From NCBI GenBank assembly GCA_029948255.1, contig JALIZF010001514.1, positions 1-64,000 of the forward strand: a stretch of DNA of 64,000 bases. The letters are read 5' to 3'. The notes under the pieces are model-generated. The model was not told the DNA's origin. It worked only from the letters and a program-made list of their open reading frames with translations, and made no database searches. The translations under genes were made by a program, and so were the position numbers. This document shows positions 42,245 to 53,700 of the stretch, in pieces. The stretch is from Telmatactis stephensoni. Taxonomy: Eukaryota > Cnidaria > Anthozoa > Actiniaria > Isophelliidae. Positions within the stretch are counted from its first letter, which is position 1. Every line of letters starts with the position of its first letter.

Positions 42245-45200
42245 CAGTGGCGGATCCAGGGGAGGTGCGTTGGGTGCGGACGCACCCCTCTTGGACGACG
42301 GTGAAAGCTTTTCTCAAATATAAACGTTTTTCATCAATCGTTTTTGGGCCGGGAAGGCTGTTGTATTTGTGGCGGGAAATCACCACATCATCATTCTTGG
42401 GGTATGCTGGCCCACAGGGGCAAAACACAATGCAAAATTCCTTTGAAAACACAACAAAGTTTTATGGAACACAACAATCTTTCACATGCAGAACACAATA
42501 AAGTCTCGTGGAACACAACAATCTTTCACTGAACACAACAAAGTTTCGTGGAACATAACAATCTCTCACAGAACACAACAAAGTTTCACAGTACACAAGT
42601 CTTTCGCAAGCAACTAAAATCTTTCACGGGGCAACACTCTTTAACAAGCACAGCTGCCACAGGCTTCCCAGTCTGATTAGCTGTGGATTATTTCTAGAAA
42701 CGGTCATTTCCAGGTTGAAAGCAAAATATACCCTGTTAGAAATGCTCTCAAAATGACTGATTTTTTCAAACATCATGGCAAATATTGAGTTCAAAAATAA
42801 AGATTTTAAAATGCTTATTTAAGTCTCGGAATTTAGGGATGGCTTGTTACCTCTTTCCCTCATCCCTCTCCTCCCCTCACCCCTATTTGCGTGTTCAAAT
42901 GGAACGTTCTAGTGTACGTCGATCAGGTGGCACATACAGCACAATCGGAGAACAGTGAAAACGATAGCCTGGTTTTCACTATCGAAGCAAGACAACGCCA
43001 AGTTCGTGTTTTCACTTGTAAAAGTAGCGACGCAAGCATAAACGCTAGCGCAAAAGAACGGAAGGTTTTATTTTTCTTGCGCGGGCTTGCGTCGTCTTGC
43101 GTCGTCTTGCGTTGTCTTTCGTCGTCTTGCGTTGTCTTGCTTCGTACGTCTTGCGTCGTCTTTCGTTGTCTTTCGTCGTCTTTCGTTGTCTTGCTTCGTC
43201 TTGCGTCGTCTTTCGTTGTCTTGCGTCGTCTTGCGTCGTTTTGCTTCGTCTTGCGTTGTCTTGAGTCGTCTTGCATGCGTTGTGTCGAGTCATCGTGCGT
43301 GGTCTTGCGTGGTTTTCCGTTGTCTTGCGTCGTCTTGTGTTGTCTTGCGTCGTCTTGCGTCGTTAGCGTGAACCAGGCATTATATCGTATTTATCCCACA
43401 CCATAGCGAATATAGCCAATCAGAAAGCAGCAAAGCCGTTGTATATTCGGCGGTATTCAACTGTCTCTTCCCATGACACATTGCCATTATTTGCTGTATT
43501 TTCTGTGGTGTGGGCTTAGAGTAGGATAAAATAATGGTATGTATTTGCTACCTGACGCATAAAATCAAATCAAAGCGATTTGAATTCATGCTACGGGGAC
43601 AAATTCTAATGTAAGTCAGGAATTTTGTAAGAAATGGTTTCCAATTTTATTATTCAAATAGGTATTTAAAAGTAAAAAATATTATCACTTGCGAGAAAAA
43701 AAGTCCTGATATTCGAAAAAATAAAAAATAGGAAAAATCGTCCACACATTTGAAAAAAGAAAAGGAAAAAAGGAAAAAAAGAAAGAAATTTGTAATGTCT
43801 AGGAAATGCACCCCACAGAAACAATGCAGTGAGACTATATGAATAATTATAATTAAAAAAAAAATGAAAATGAAATTTATCAGAAAAAATATTAAAAACA
43901 CCAAACATTTAAAAACAAGTTCAAAAAGATGTAATTTTAACTTAAAGCTTGGGAAAGAAACGGAAAAAATGAAGAAAAAAAGTAGTCAGAAAAGAACCCG
44001 GCGTCGACGAGGATCGAACCTGTAACCCTTTAAAGAGCACCCCCCGGAAATAAAATAACAGACTGAATGAATAATTGTAAAAAGAAAAAAAGAAAATGAA
44101 ATTTTGGGACGATTCTCCCGAGACATTCTGAGAAGCTGGGACATCGAATCGACTTACGTTAAGGATGAATATTTCGGCCCCATCCACGCTATCCCGGTGC
44201 TACATATTACAGTTATCTTAGCCCGAAGGCCAGGGAGGGAGACGATATACGGACCCTAATCCATACCTTTAGATATCACCTTAGACCGCTGCGCTACCTA
44301 GACACTTAATAAATTTAATGACTAATCGGGGTAGTCTATTCGGCGAAGTTTCACTGTAATGCTAATACTCCCCAGGGAAAGAAATGAACCAATCAGAGTC
44401 CAGCTATCAAAAATAGCTGTTTTGAAAATAAGTAGAAAGAGAAAATAAAAGAATAAGTTTTCAGGAACATCGAGCTTGTCTGCATTGTTTTACTCCATCA
44501 ATTTGTCCCAATTCCCCAGGGAGATAGAAGAACCAATCAAAATCTAGTCGATTGAAGAGGGATCAATAAATTTCCATGATTATTTTAAGTACAGCAAGCT
44601 TCAAGCCGTTACGTACATTACTTATGGATTTTTATTTCCGTTCCAAAGTGAAATGATCGGCCTCATTGAAGATGTTTAGTTGGAATCACCGTTTCTTATT
44701 TCAGGAATATTCCTAGAGCGTAATCAGATTAAGACATCAGCAAAGGTAAGTTATTTTAAATTTGGATTTTAGCTCATCGTTTTAAAACAAAGCTTGTAGT
44801 TATTTACATGTACACGTTTGTACATGTAAACAAAAATATTAACACAAATTTGTTAGTTACATGGTCGATTTGAGTTTAATTGTGTAAGTAGACGAGAAAT
44901 TAAATTATAACTGATGATCTCGTCAAAATGTATCCCCGAAAACACCACAGAGAATTTCGTGATGCAGAATGCCAAACTCGCGCAAGTTTATATATTGTCG
45001 TATTCAAAATATTGGGAAATACCATTTTTGCCTAGAAACTTAATAACACAAAAAAGTAAACCTTTTATATCTTTCATAGTGCTTTCATTACATGATGAAA
45101 TCTTTCAAGTGAGTTCACTGCTCTGCCTGACGAATTATCCTATACATAGTCTCATGCGACCTGCGCTGGGGCTATTGTTAATGAGACTTGTTGCTTAATT

Positions 45201-46344
45201 TGTAGAAACCCAGAACACAAGATGTTATTTTCCCTGTAGCTTGTAACATTGTACACAACATGCATCGTGCGTGTGTCCGACCCTGCAACAGGTGCGCGCA
45301 ATAGTTAGAGAAGTAGAAATGAGTTCTTTTTCTGAAGCCATACCAAACTTGCAACAGATTGCTCAACTTTTTGCGCAATAACCACAGAAGTACAACCGAG
45401 CTTTTTCTGGGGCATTGCGCGCGTCTGTTGCAGGGGTTAACACACGTTCTGTTGCGCGCAACATTGCAATAACCTTGGACTACTTGAATTGTTATGAGTT
45501 GGATTTTGGCATTTCAAACCTTAGTGGCTACCATTTTCAGAGCTAATGCACACATTCCAGATGGCGCGGAGCTTCAGTAACGAAAATTCTTCGTTCTTTT
45601 ACTCAAGTAAGCATACGTCTGTTGTGGGCAGGGCCAGAGTTGAAACGTCGCCCAAACAAAAATTCTTACACATGTTCTAAAATGAAACACTTAGCTTATA
45701 ATCATAGATAAAAACAGTTGTCTGATAAACGTCTTTAAAGTCCGTATGCTTTTTCCCTGTGCTTGTCTACTGACACCTATCGCTTCCTTTCCAGCCTAGA
45801 TATGAGCATAGTCTGGATTTTAACCTTCTTCTCTGGATGGACTGGATGGAGAATTAAGGTGGAAATATGGCACTATATGTATTCTAAACGATGCATTATT
45901 TTTAGCAAGCAGCGCTATTAAACGTTTGATGGTTAAAACGGTTTTCTGATTAGTTGCTTGTGAAAGACTTGTGTTCTGTGAAAAATTATTGTGTTCCACG
46001 AAACTTTGTTGTGTTCAGTGAAAGATTGTTGTGTTCCACGAAACTTTGTTGTGTTTTCAAAGCAGTTTTGCATTGTGTTTTTATCATTCTTGGGGGCGGA
46101 GCTTTCACGACCTCGTTCAGGGATTGGTTGATTTTAAATAAGCTCCGCCCCCAAACTGATTGACGGTTCAGACAAACCTAAAATCAAAACAAAATTTGTA
46201 ATTTGCTGGTCGCGATGCAACGATTTTAGCTATAAACGGTCTTTACTCGGCAGTACGTGATCGGATTCCCATAGCTGACTGCATACCATTTAGGCTACCA
46301 TCAAAAAACGCACCCCCTCTTTAAAAAAGCTGGATCCACCCCTG
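42245..46344. mobile_element. 4.1-kb candidate DNA transposon bounded by inverted repeats
   Basis: The left end CAGTGGCGGATCCAG and the right end, read inverted, CAGGGGTGGATCCAG match at 13 of 15 bases, and AAGCT flanks both (42240-42244, 46345-46349). Inside, a sub-terminal array of 'GAACACAACAATCTTTCAC / GAACACAACAAAGTTTCGTG' units at 42424-42620 recurs inverted at 45949-46075. No transposase is recognisable; the interior (42630-45940) holds a 10-bp repeat array and otherwise unassigned A/T-rich sequence. It could be non-autonomous, or two unrelated copies in opposite orientation. Confidence 0.5.
43081..43372. repeat. 10-bp repeat array (CTTGCGTCGT)n
   Basis: About 29 degenerate units of CTTGCGTCGT with T/C variants. 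All frames remain open on both strands, giving Ser/Cys/Val/Leu-rich or Arg/Lys/Thr-rich artefact peptides. Confidence 0.9.
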
Positions 46345-46723
46345 AAGCTTAAATTAGCATTAGAATCGAGCTGAGTTTAAAACACTAAAACAAACACAAA
46401 CGAGCCACAAGAGTGTATACATAGCACAGTTGTCTAAGGCGCTTCTCGTAATAGTCTTCGGGCTGAGCTTTGGCCTCCGTCACTGGTCTATTGACTAAGG
46501 CAAGTGTTTTATGCATCCACCCGGTTAGCTTGAGCAGAAAAATGACCCCTAAAAGGGACCTGTATTGTTAGATGATGGGCGTGGCAGTGATGAAATTTCA
46601 CCCCTAAGAGGGACCAATCAATAACCTGTCATTTTGGTTCTATTAAGGTGTGTTAAGTGACACAAGCCGGAAAGGGGTTTAAAATAAAATCAATCGTAAA
46701 AGTAGCATTGTTGTTGATCTTAG

Positions 46724-47772
46724 GGATGGACCATTAGAAAAGTGATGGGGGGATGCATGGGGCAAAAGCATTAAAAAAATATTTCCAATAAAAATTTTGA
46801 AAAAAAAAATCTGCCGGGACATTTTCTTAAAAAGAAAAATTCCTGCCAAATTACCCATCAAATTAACGGTGTCCTACCAAGTGATCAAAAAATGCTACAT
46901 CTAGATAATGTTGGCATTGTCGTGTGGCTTAGGACTATTTGTAAACAACAAAATTACAGATGTCTTTCAAAATCATTTTCAACCACTTTTTTCACTCAAA
47001 AGCATAACTTGGGCTTCCTGTGGCAACAGGAACCCCACAGTTGCTGTATTTAATGGTGCATTTTGGGAAGTATCTAACATGGCGCCAGGTTGTGGGTGAT
47101 AGACGCCAATTCTTGGACGTGATGATGAAAAATTCAGTCAAATAAACATGCCTGGTAAAGTGAAAGTTCGCATTGTATCTGCCCGGGATTTGCCCGTAAT
47201 GGACAGAACTAGTGACTTGGCAGACGCTTTTGTTGAGGTACTGTAAAGGTTTTAATACAACAAGTTTCATGCTGACTTCGCCAGCGATTAGTGTGATTTT
47301 TCTCATCTTAAACTTTACGGTAGCATTACGGTAGCAGAAGACTTCTCAGAATTAACAAAATGATCTATTTCGAACGTTTATGAAGGTACATTCGTTTGTG
47401 CTGGTATGACCATTAATTGATTGATAATCGATCACCGACAATCATATTGATTGTCACCATTAATTTAGGTTGATATCAATTACCAAATACGACTATCAAT
47501 TATCTCTTCTTCCATAAAAATCATAATTAAACCAGCTACGTACGTTAAATCACTAACAAACATTTTTCTTAACCAGAACTTGTTAGCAGCACAGAGCAGA
47601 ACTGGTGTAATTGCATGAAACTCTCTTTTCTTGTTCCTACACGTTTCATCTCCCATGGAGACTAGGGAATCAATGAGTGGCACAACTATAGACCAACTAA
47701 ATTTAAGAATGTGCATACAACAGTGTGCAGAATAGACTGAGATTGGTTTAGACACTGTCCTCTCAAATTGAC
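46724..47772. repeat. tandem duplication, copy 1 (C2CD5 upstream region and exon 1)
   Basis: Bases 46724-47299 are identical to 47773-48349 except for one G in a G-run. The unit carries the region upstream of C2CD5 and its first coding exon. Bases 47300-47763 have no counterpart in copy 2, but CAAATTGAC closes both units (47764-47772, 48352-48360). Confidence 0.95.
47148..47237 (+). CDS. C2CD5: C2CD5 first coding exon, copy a
   Basis: ATG at 47148 begins [20 protein letters not shown] and [10 protein letters not shown]; the donor GAG|GTACTG follows at 47238. The 30 codons match the start of vertebrate C2CD5 and the first beta strands of its C2 domain, including the Asp of calcium-binding loop 1 (DLADAF). 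It is identical to copy b. Confidence 0.85.
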
Positions 47773-50700
47773 GGATGGACCATTAGAAAAGTGATGGGGG
47801 GGATGCATGGGGCAAAAGCATTAAAAAAATATTTCCAATAAAAATTTTGAAAAAAAAAATCTGCCGGGACATTTTCTTAAAAAGAAAAATTCCTGCCAAA
47901 TTACCCATCAAATTAACGGTGTCCTACCAAGTGATCAAAAAATGCTACATCTAGATAATGTTGGCATTGTCGTGTGGCTTAGGACTATTTGTAAACAACA
48001 AAATTACAGATGTCTTTCAAAATCATTTTCAACCACTTTTTTCACTCAAAAGCATAACTTGGGCTTCCTGTGGCAACAGGAACCCCACAGTTGCTGTATT
48101 TAATGGTGCATTTTGGGAAGTATCTAACATGGCGCCAGGTTGTGGGTGATAGACGCCAATTCTTGGACGTGATGATGAAAAATTCAGTCAAATAAACATG
48201 CCTGGTAAAGTGAAAGTTCGCATTGTATCTGCCCGGGATTTGCCCGTAATGGACAGAACTAGTGACTTGGCAGACGCTTTTGTTGAGGTACTGTAAAGGT
48301 TTTAATACAACAAGTTTCATGCTGACTTCGCCAGCGATTAGTGTGATTTGCAAATTGACTACCCCTTCCCTCCCCCCCCCCCCCCCCCCGTACACCTACC
48401 TACCCACCCACCTGTTGGGACAGATGTTGGACCTTGCAGGAATCTCCCAGGGTCACTCAACAATGAGTGAGGGGGGAGGAGGAAAGCTAAAACGGGGGTG
48501 GTTAATTACCACCAAAATGGGGGCAGTGTCTCAATGAGTTTCACACACTGTTGTAGAGTTATACTTTCCATGGACATGGCTAATACCTTTTTATATATTG
48601 GCTGCAAACATTTGTAACAATTAATGCCATGATTATATATTTATTATCATGTAATTGCTGCGAGCGAAGCGAGTAGCCTCCTATTCGGAACACAGTGTAA
48701 TCTGTGGATGTCACTAGATGAACATGCGATACATACGATCAGCGGTTCAAGTCCATACCGTATCGAGAGTCGATTCAAGGATGTCACTAGACGAACACAC
48801 AATACATATGATCAGCGATTCACATCTTTTCCTAAATAAACTAGCTTTTTAAAATCAGTTAGTTTTATAATCAGCCGTTTGAGATTGTTTGAAAAATTGC
48901 TTTACTCAAAGTGCTAAATATTTTGAACTGTGTGTGTCCGACACTGATCCTTGTAGTTCAATATTGAAGGTCAACTAGCCATGAACTAGCAGTGTTCGTC
49001 ACACAATGCATAGCACAGGAGATAGACAAGAAACATTTGATATATCAGACAAAGCGGTATACTTTCATAAGTTTTAAGGGAACAGCTCTGCTTGCAGCAC
49101 TTCACTTTCTATTAGAAATAGCTAGTACTATTATAAACTAAAAATATTGATGACTAGTTAGGAGAAAATATCTTCTGTATTGGGCAGAGTCATGCAGCAA
49201 CAGAGCCCCATACGTGAATATATTTTCTCCCAGCGCTGTTGATATTTTGTGGTATTGCCATCTCAAAATCCCAATTAGTTTTGTATTTCGATTCTGAAGG
49301 TTCTTTTTTTGAAAAAAATAAATATTAAATAAACAGGAAAAACTCATCCATTTTCGCTGAATGAAAGCAAAATCCTTCTTAAGGGCACGCGCTCAAACAT
49401 AATCCCACTCAAAATTTTTACCTATAGCATGTAGTAATGTGGTACCTTCACTTTGCTTTTAGGTAAGACTTGGGAATGTTATGTACAAAACTGATGTTTG
49501 TAAAAAGACTCTAAACCCACGCTGGGACTCAGAGTGGTTTCGATTTGAGGTGGGTAATAGAACTATTGGTTCATGGAATTTTTGGGTTGCATGTGACGTC
49601 ATCAAAAAGCTAAAATCTAGACTATTCATCACACGAAACTGTTTCCTAGATATTTTATTTATATCATTAAGAAAAGTCCTCATACAAAAAAACGTATGTA
49701 TGCTAAGAGAAAATCCAATGCATATATGTAATTTGGTTTGAAAAATTGTAAATTAATTTTAGTTTAGGTTAGAAAATTTTCAAACCAGTTTGATTTTTAT
49801 TATTCCAGATTATGATCATGTAGTGAATCTAGAGCAGCAAAAATCAAACTGGTATGAAAATTTTCAGACCAAAAATCATTTTAAACCACAACACATACCC
49901 TTGTATTTTTACAGTAAGGTACATGTAAAGGTAATTGACCATATTTTACATTGGTAACTCAGCTTGGACTTAAGTTGAGGCCAACTGATAAGTGTGCTCT
50001 TAACTGCCACACTTATGAGGAAAGGTTCATGTATGTGAAAATGTAAAGGTATATCAGTCTTGTAAGTACAGTTCTAACTGATTTATACCACCCATCTAGG
50101 TTGATGATGAAGAGCTACAGGATGAACCCTTACAAATAAGGTAATGGAAACTTACATTCATTAGATAGATATTGAGTATTATTTGAAAAATTATGTTAAT
50201 ACATGTATATACTAGTGAAGTTTATTTCTGAAGCTGATTTGACTGCAGCATAGATCATAGATTGCACAGGGCTGGGGAGCACATGCCCCCAGTTTTTCTG
50301 AGAATATTAAAAAAATAAACAGAACAAGAAAAACAAAATGTTAATAAATAAATAAAATTAATGTTAATTATGCATTGTGTGATGCATAGTGACTTTGTGC
50401 CCCCCACGTTTTCAAAGCTTGCTATGTCCCTTCTGTGAGCAGTCCCACTTTTCCCTCCACATTCAGTAAAGCTGAGTTTTTAGAATATGTGGATGCGTGG
50501 CAGTTGGGATGAGTTAGGGAGGGGATCGGAGAACGGAGAGGAAAAGTAGGAACTGCAGACGTAACACATAGACTTGAATTACCCATTGCCGATACAACAG
50601 AAAATTCATATTGGTCAGAATTAGATGATCCTGACATGGGAAAAAGGGGCGATAATTCAAGTCTTAGTGTTGTGTTTGCAGTCTCTATTTTTCCTTTCCC

Positions 50701-53700
50701 TTCTCCCCACCCCAACTTGTCCTAGTATTCTAAAGACTCATCTTTGCTAAATCAGGAGGGAAAAATAGTACTACTCACAGTCTAAATAGATTAGAAATTG
50801 AGGAGATTTATGCAGAATGCCATTGAACTGTTTTATTGCCCTTTCCTCTTTGGAACTGTGGCAAACATACAGTAATCATGAACTTATGCTATGCAATTCT
50901 TAATCAGGTTTAGACTGTCAATGACTGCAGTGTACAATGTAAAGAATGTCTCTCATTTTGACTGCTCTGCTCTAAAATCCTCCCTAAGTTTTGATAAGCA
51001 CTGATATGTTTCTCATTCTCATAGAATAATGGATCATGATACTGTTACAGCCCATGATGCTATAGGAAAAGTCAATCTAAGTCTCAGCACTCTACTGACC
51101 CAGGATCCACCAGGCTCCATAAAGGGCTGGTTCCCTATATATGACACTATGCATGGTAAGCATTTTGAATGCATTGATTTCTTTGATGAATTCATAGAGA
51201 ATATGCATCAGTGTATGGGCTACCATAGCTTAGGCTAACTTGTGTTTAAACTGTAAAATAGTAACACGATCCCTTGGTCATTTTGGGCATAATAATACTA
51301 GAAGTTGGCATACATACAGGCATATAAAAAAGGATTCATAAAATTCAAAATATTGTATTGTGCCATAAACTAAGGTGAACCGGTAGAGAGCTATGAGCAG
51401 GCATGTGGTGTGATATTTCTTGGCATGTGTTGTTTTCTCTGTTTTTTCTTTTGTTATTTTATGTGTATGAATCAAATCTGATAGGATCTATTCTTTGATA
51501 TCCCATTTAAATTTTCATGGCTGATAAGATGTTTTGTGACCCCAACCCACTTTAAATAAAATTGGAGTAAAATTATAATGAAAGAGGAATGGGATCACAC
51601 AACCTCTTAGGGCAAGTAGCCAATAAAGGATCCTGACTTGAATTAGTTTTACAGCTGAATGCAGAATATTGTGTCAATGATGGATTGTACATGTAATATG
51701 TTTTATGCTTATCTTGCTTTCATTCAGGTATCCGTGGTGAACTACTTATTCAAGTTAAACTAGATTTCTTTGTTGATTCTAATAAGTTCAGGCAAACTTC
51801 ATGTGGTGTCCAGTTCTTTTACAGTGAGTACACACATCTTGTATACAATAACGTCATTACTTTATAAATGCACATACAATTTATGTTATGTACATGTACA
51901 TGTGAATACTAATAATCTGGAGCCAGTTGAACGAAGCCTAGATAAGTCAGAGTTTTTGGGAGATTTCTCTTAAACTGATGAAAATATGAATATGAATCAT
52001 GTCACATTTTTTGAAAGGTTTTATATATTAAGAGCACATGAGCTGGGAAATATGGGTCATGTGATATCGTAAATTAAGAAATAAATAAATGAAAATGTCC
52101 GTTCTAGTTATTTGAATGTATTCAATGGATACCAAAGCTAATCTTAAAAGTTCAAAATTTAATGTCCACCTTTTTGATATTGTTTTTGAAGGCAGTTAGA
52201 CTTGTAAAATGATCTGGCTTCACATAATGATACATGTACTTGACAAACAGATTGAAGCAGTTTTGCTATTTTTCCCATTATTTTGAGAATCATGATTAGT
52301 CCATTATACTTACATGTACCTTGATTATCTTTGTCAGCATGTTCTGTTCCTGTAAGATTTCAAGCAACAAGTGTTCAGGGATTTGTTGAAGAACTAGTTG
52401 TCAATGATGACCCAGAATATCAGGTAGTTATAGAGTATTCCCAAATGAGTTGCAAAATATTATTTTTCAGAAATACATGTATGCACAGTTGGATCTACTG
52501 ACATTGTTTTACTTGATATTTGAACATGGTCATTGGTCTTTGATTATATCCAATCTGTGCACATGCAATATATTACAATTAATATATTATACTTTTTTGT
52601 GCACATGCAATACATTACAATTAATATATTATACTTTTTTGTGAAGGTAGCACAGTAACAACTGATGATTCTGACAGTGCCCCTCTAAAGTCTATTGTTA
52701 AGATTCATACATTAAAATTACATGCTTTTGTGTAGAAAACCATAAATATTTATGTGTTCATTCCATATGATTGTGTGCATTTCTTTAGATGTGTGCCAGA
52801 TGTGTTTAATAAAGCGGTAATAAGGCATTCATTTTGTTCACACATCTTACTTTATATTTTACATTGCCTATCATTTACAGTTATGTAATGTTGCATGTTA
52901 TTGTTAAGTGGATAGATAAAATAAGGACTCCAAGATCATCCAATGAAGCACGTCAACGTATATTCACTAAACTCTCAGGTACTGTTTACAATGTTACATC
53001 CAAAGTAATGTATGCTAACTGTCAAGTGGAAATACAAAACGAAGAGCTTGGTGGAAAAAGGATCCAAGTTAATCTTTAGTGCTTCTGATTTCTGCACAAA
53101 AGCAGTCTGGAAGATAAACTGTCAAAAACAGTTTAGTTTTTTCAAGGGATGGATCCTGAAACTTCCGAATGGGAGGGGGTGGCAACAAGGACAAGTTGCA
53201 AAAGAGGTTGCAGTTATGTATGTATTAATTGTTTTGAGAGAAAGAATTAATCATTAATGGAGTCTCCAGCAAAGTGAAGTAAGCAATTCTACAACTGATG
53301 ACAGTGAAATCCCAGTAGAGGTAGTTGCCTTGACAGAATACACTTCCTGACAGCTTACAGCTCTAGTTAGTATGATCCTGGAGGGTCTGAGTATTAGGAA
53401 ATAAAATGAACAAGAAGCAGCTGTGTTAACAAGTTACCATCCTCAAGAGTGGCTGTAACCTGTTTGCCAGGTTATATAATGCTTGCCAAGAAAGAGGGAA
53501 TTGCAGGAATTGTTCAACCATGAAAATCACTTGATTCCTCCTTTGCTTTCTTGAATTGAAAAGATGTGCACTGGACAGAAATCATAATTAATTGAATGTC
53601 TGCAAATTGCCACACCCTCACAGTGTCCAGTGGTAGATGCCAGAATTTGATCTAGATGATGCAGCAGTTAACATGCCCCAAGTGCATGACATTCAAATAG

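Noticed and set aside
42891..43406. 171-codon Ser/Cys/Val-rich frame and its antisense Arg/Lys/Thr-rich frames
   Set aside because: They arise from the degenerate 10-bp CTTGCGTCGT array.
44914..45198. 94-codon plus-strand frame
   Set aside because: No recognisable domain, no splice context and A/T-rich composition; likely chance.
47480..47755. 91-codon minus-strand frame in the segment unique to duplication copy 1
   Set aside because: No recognisable protein features and absent from the otherwise identical second copy.
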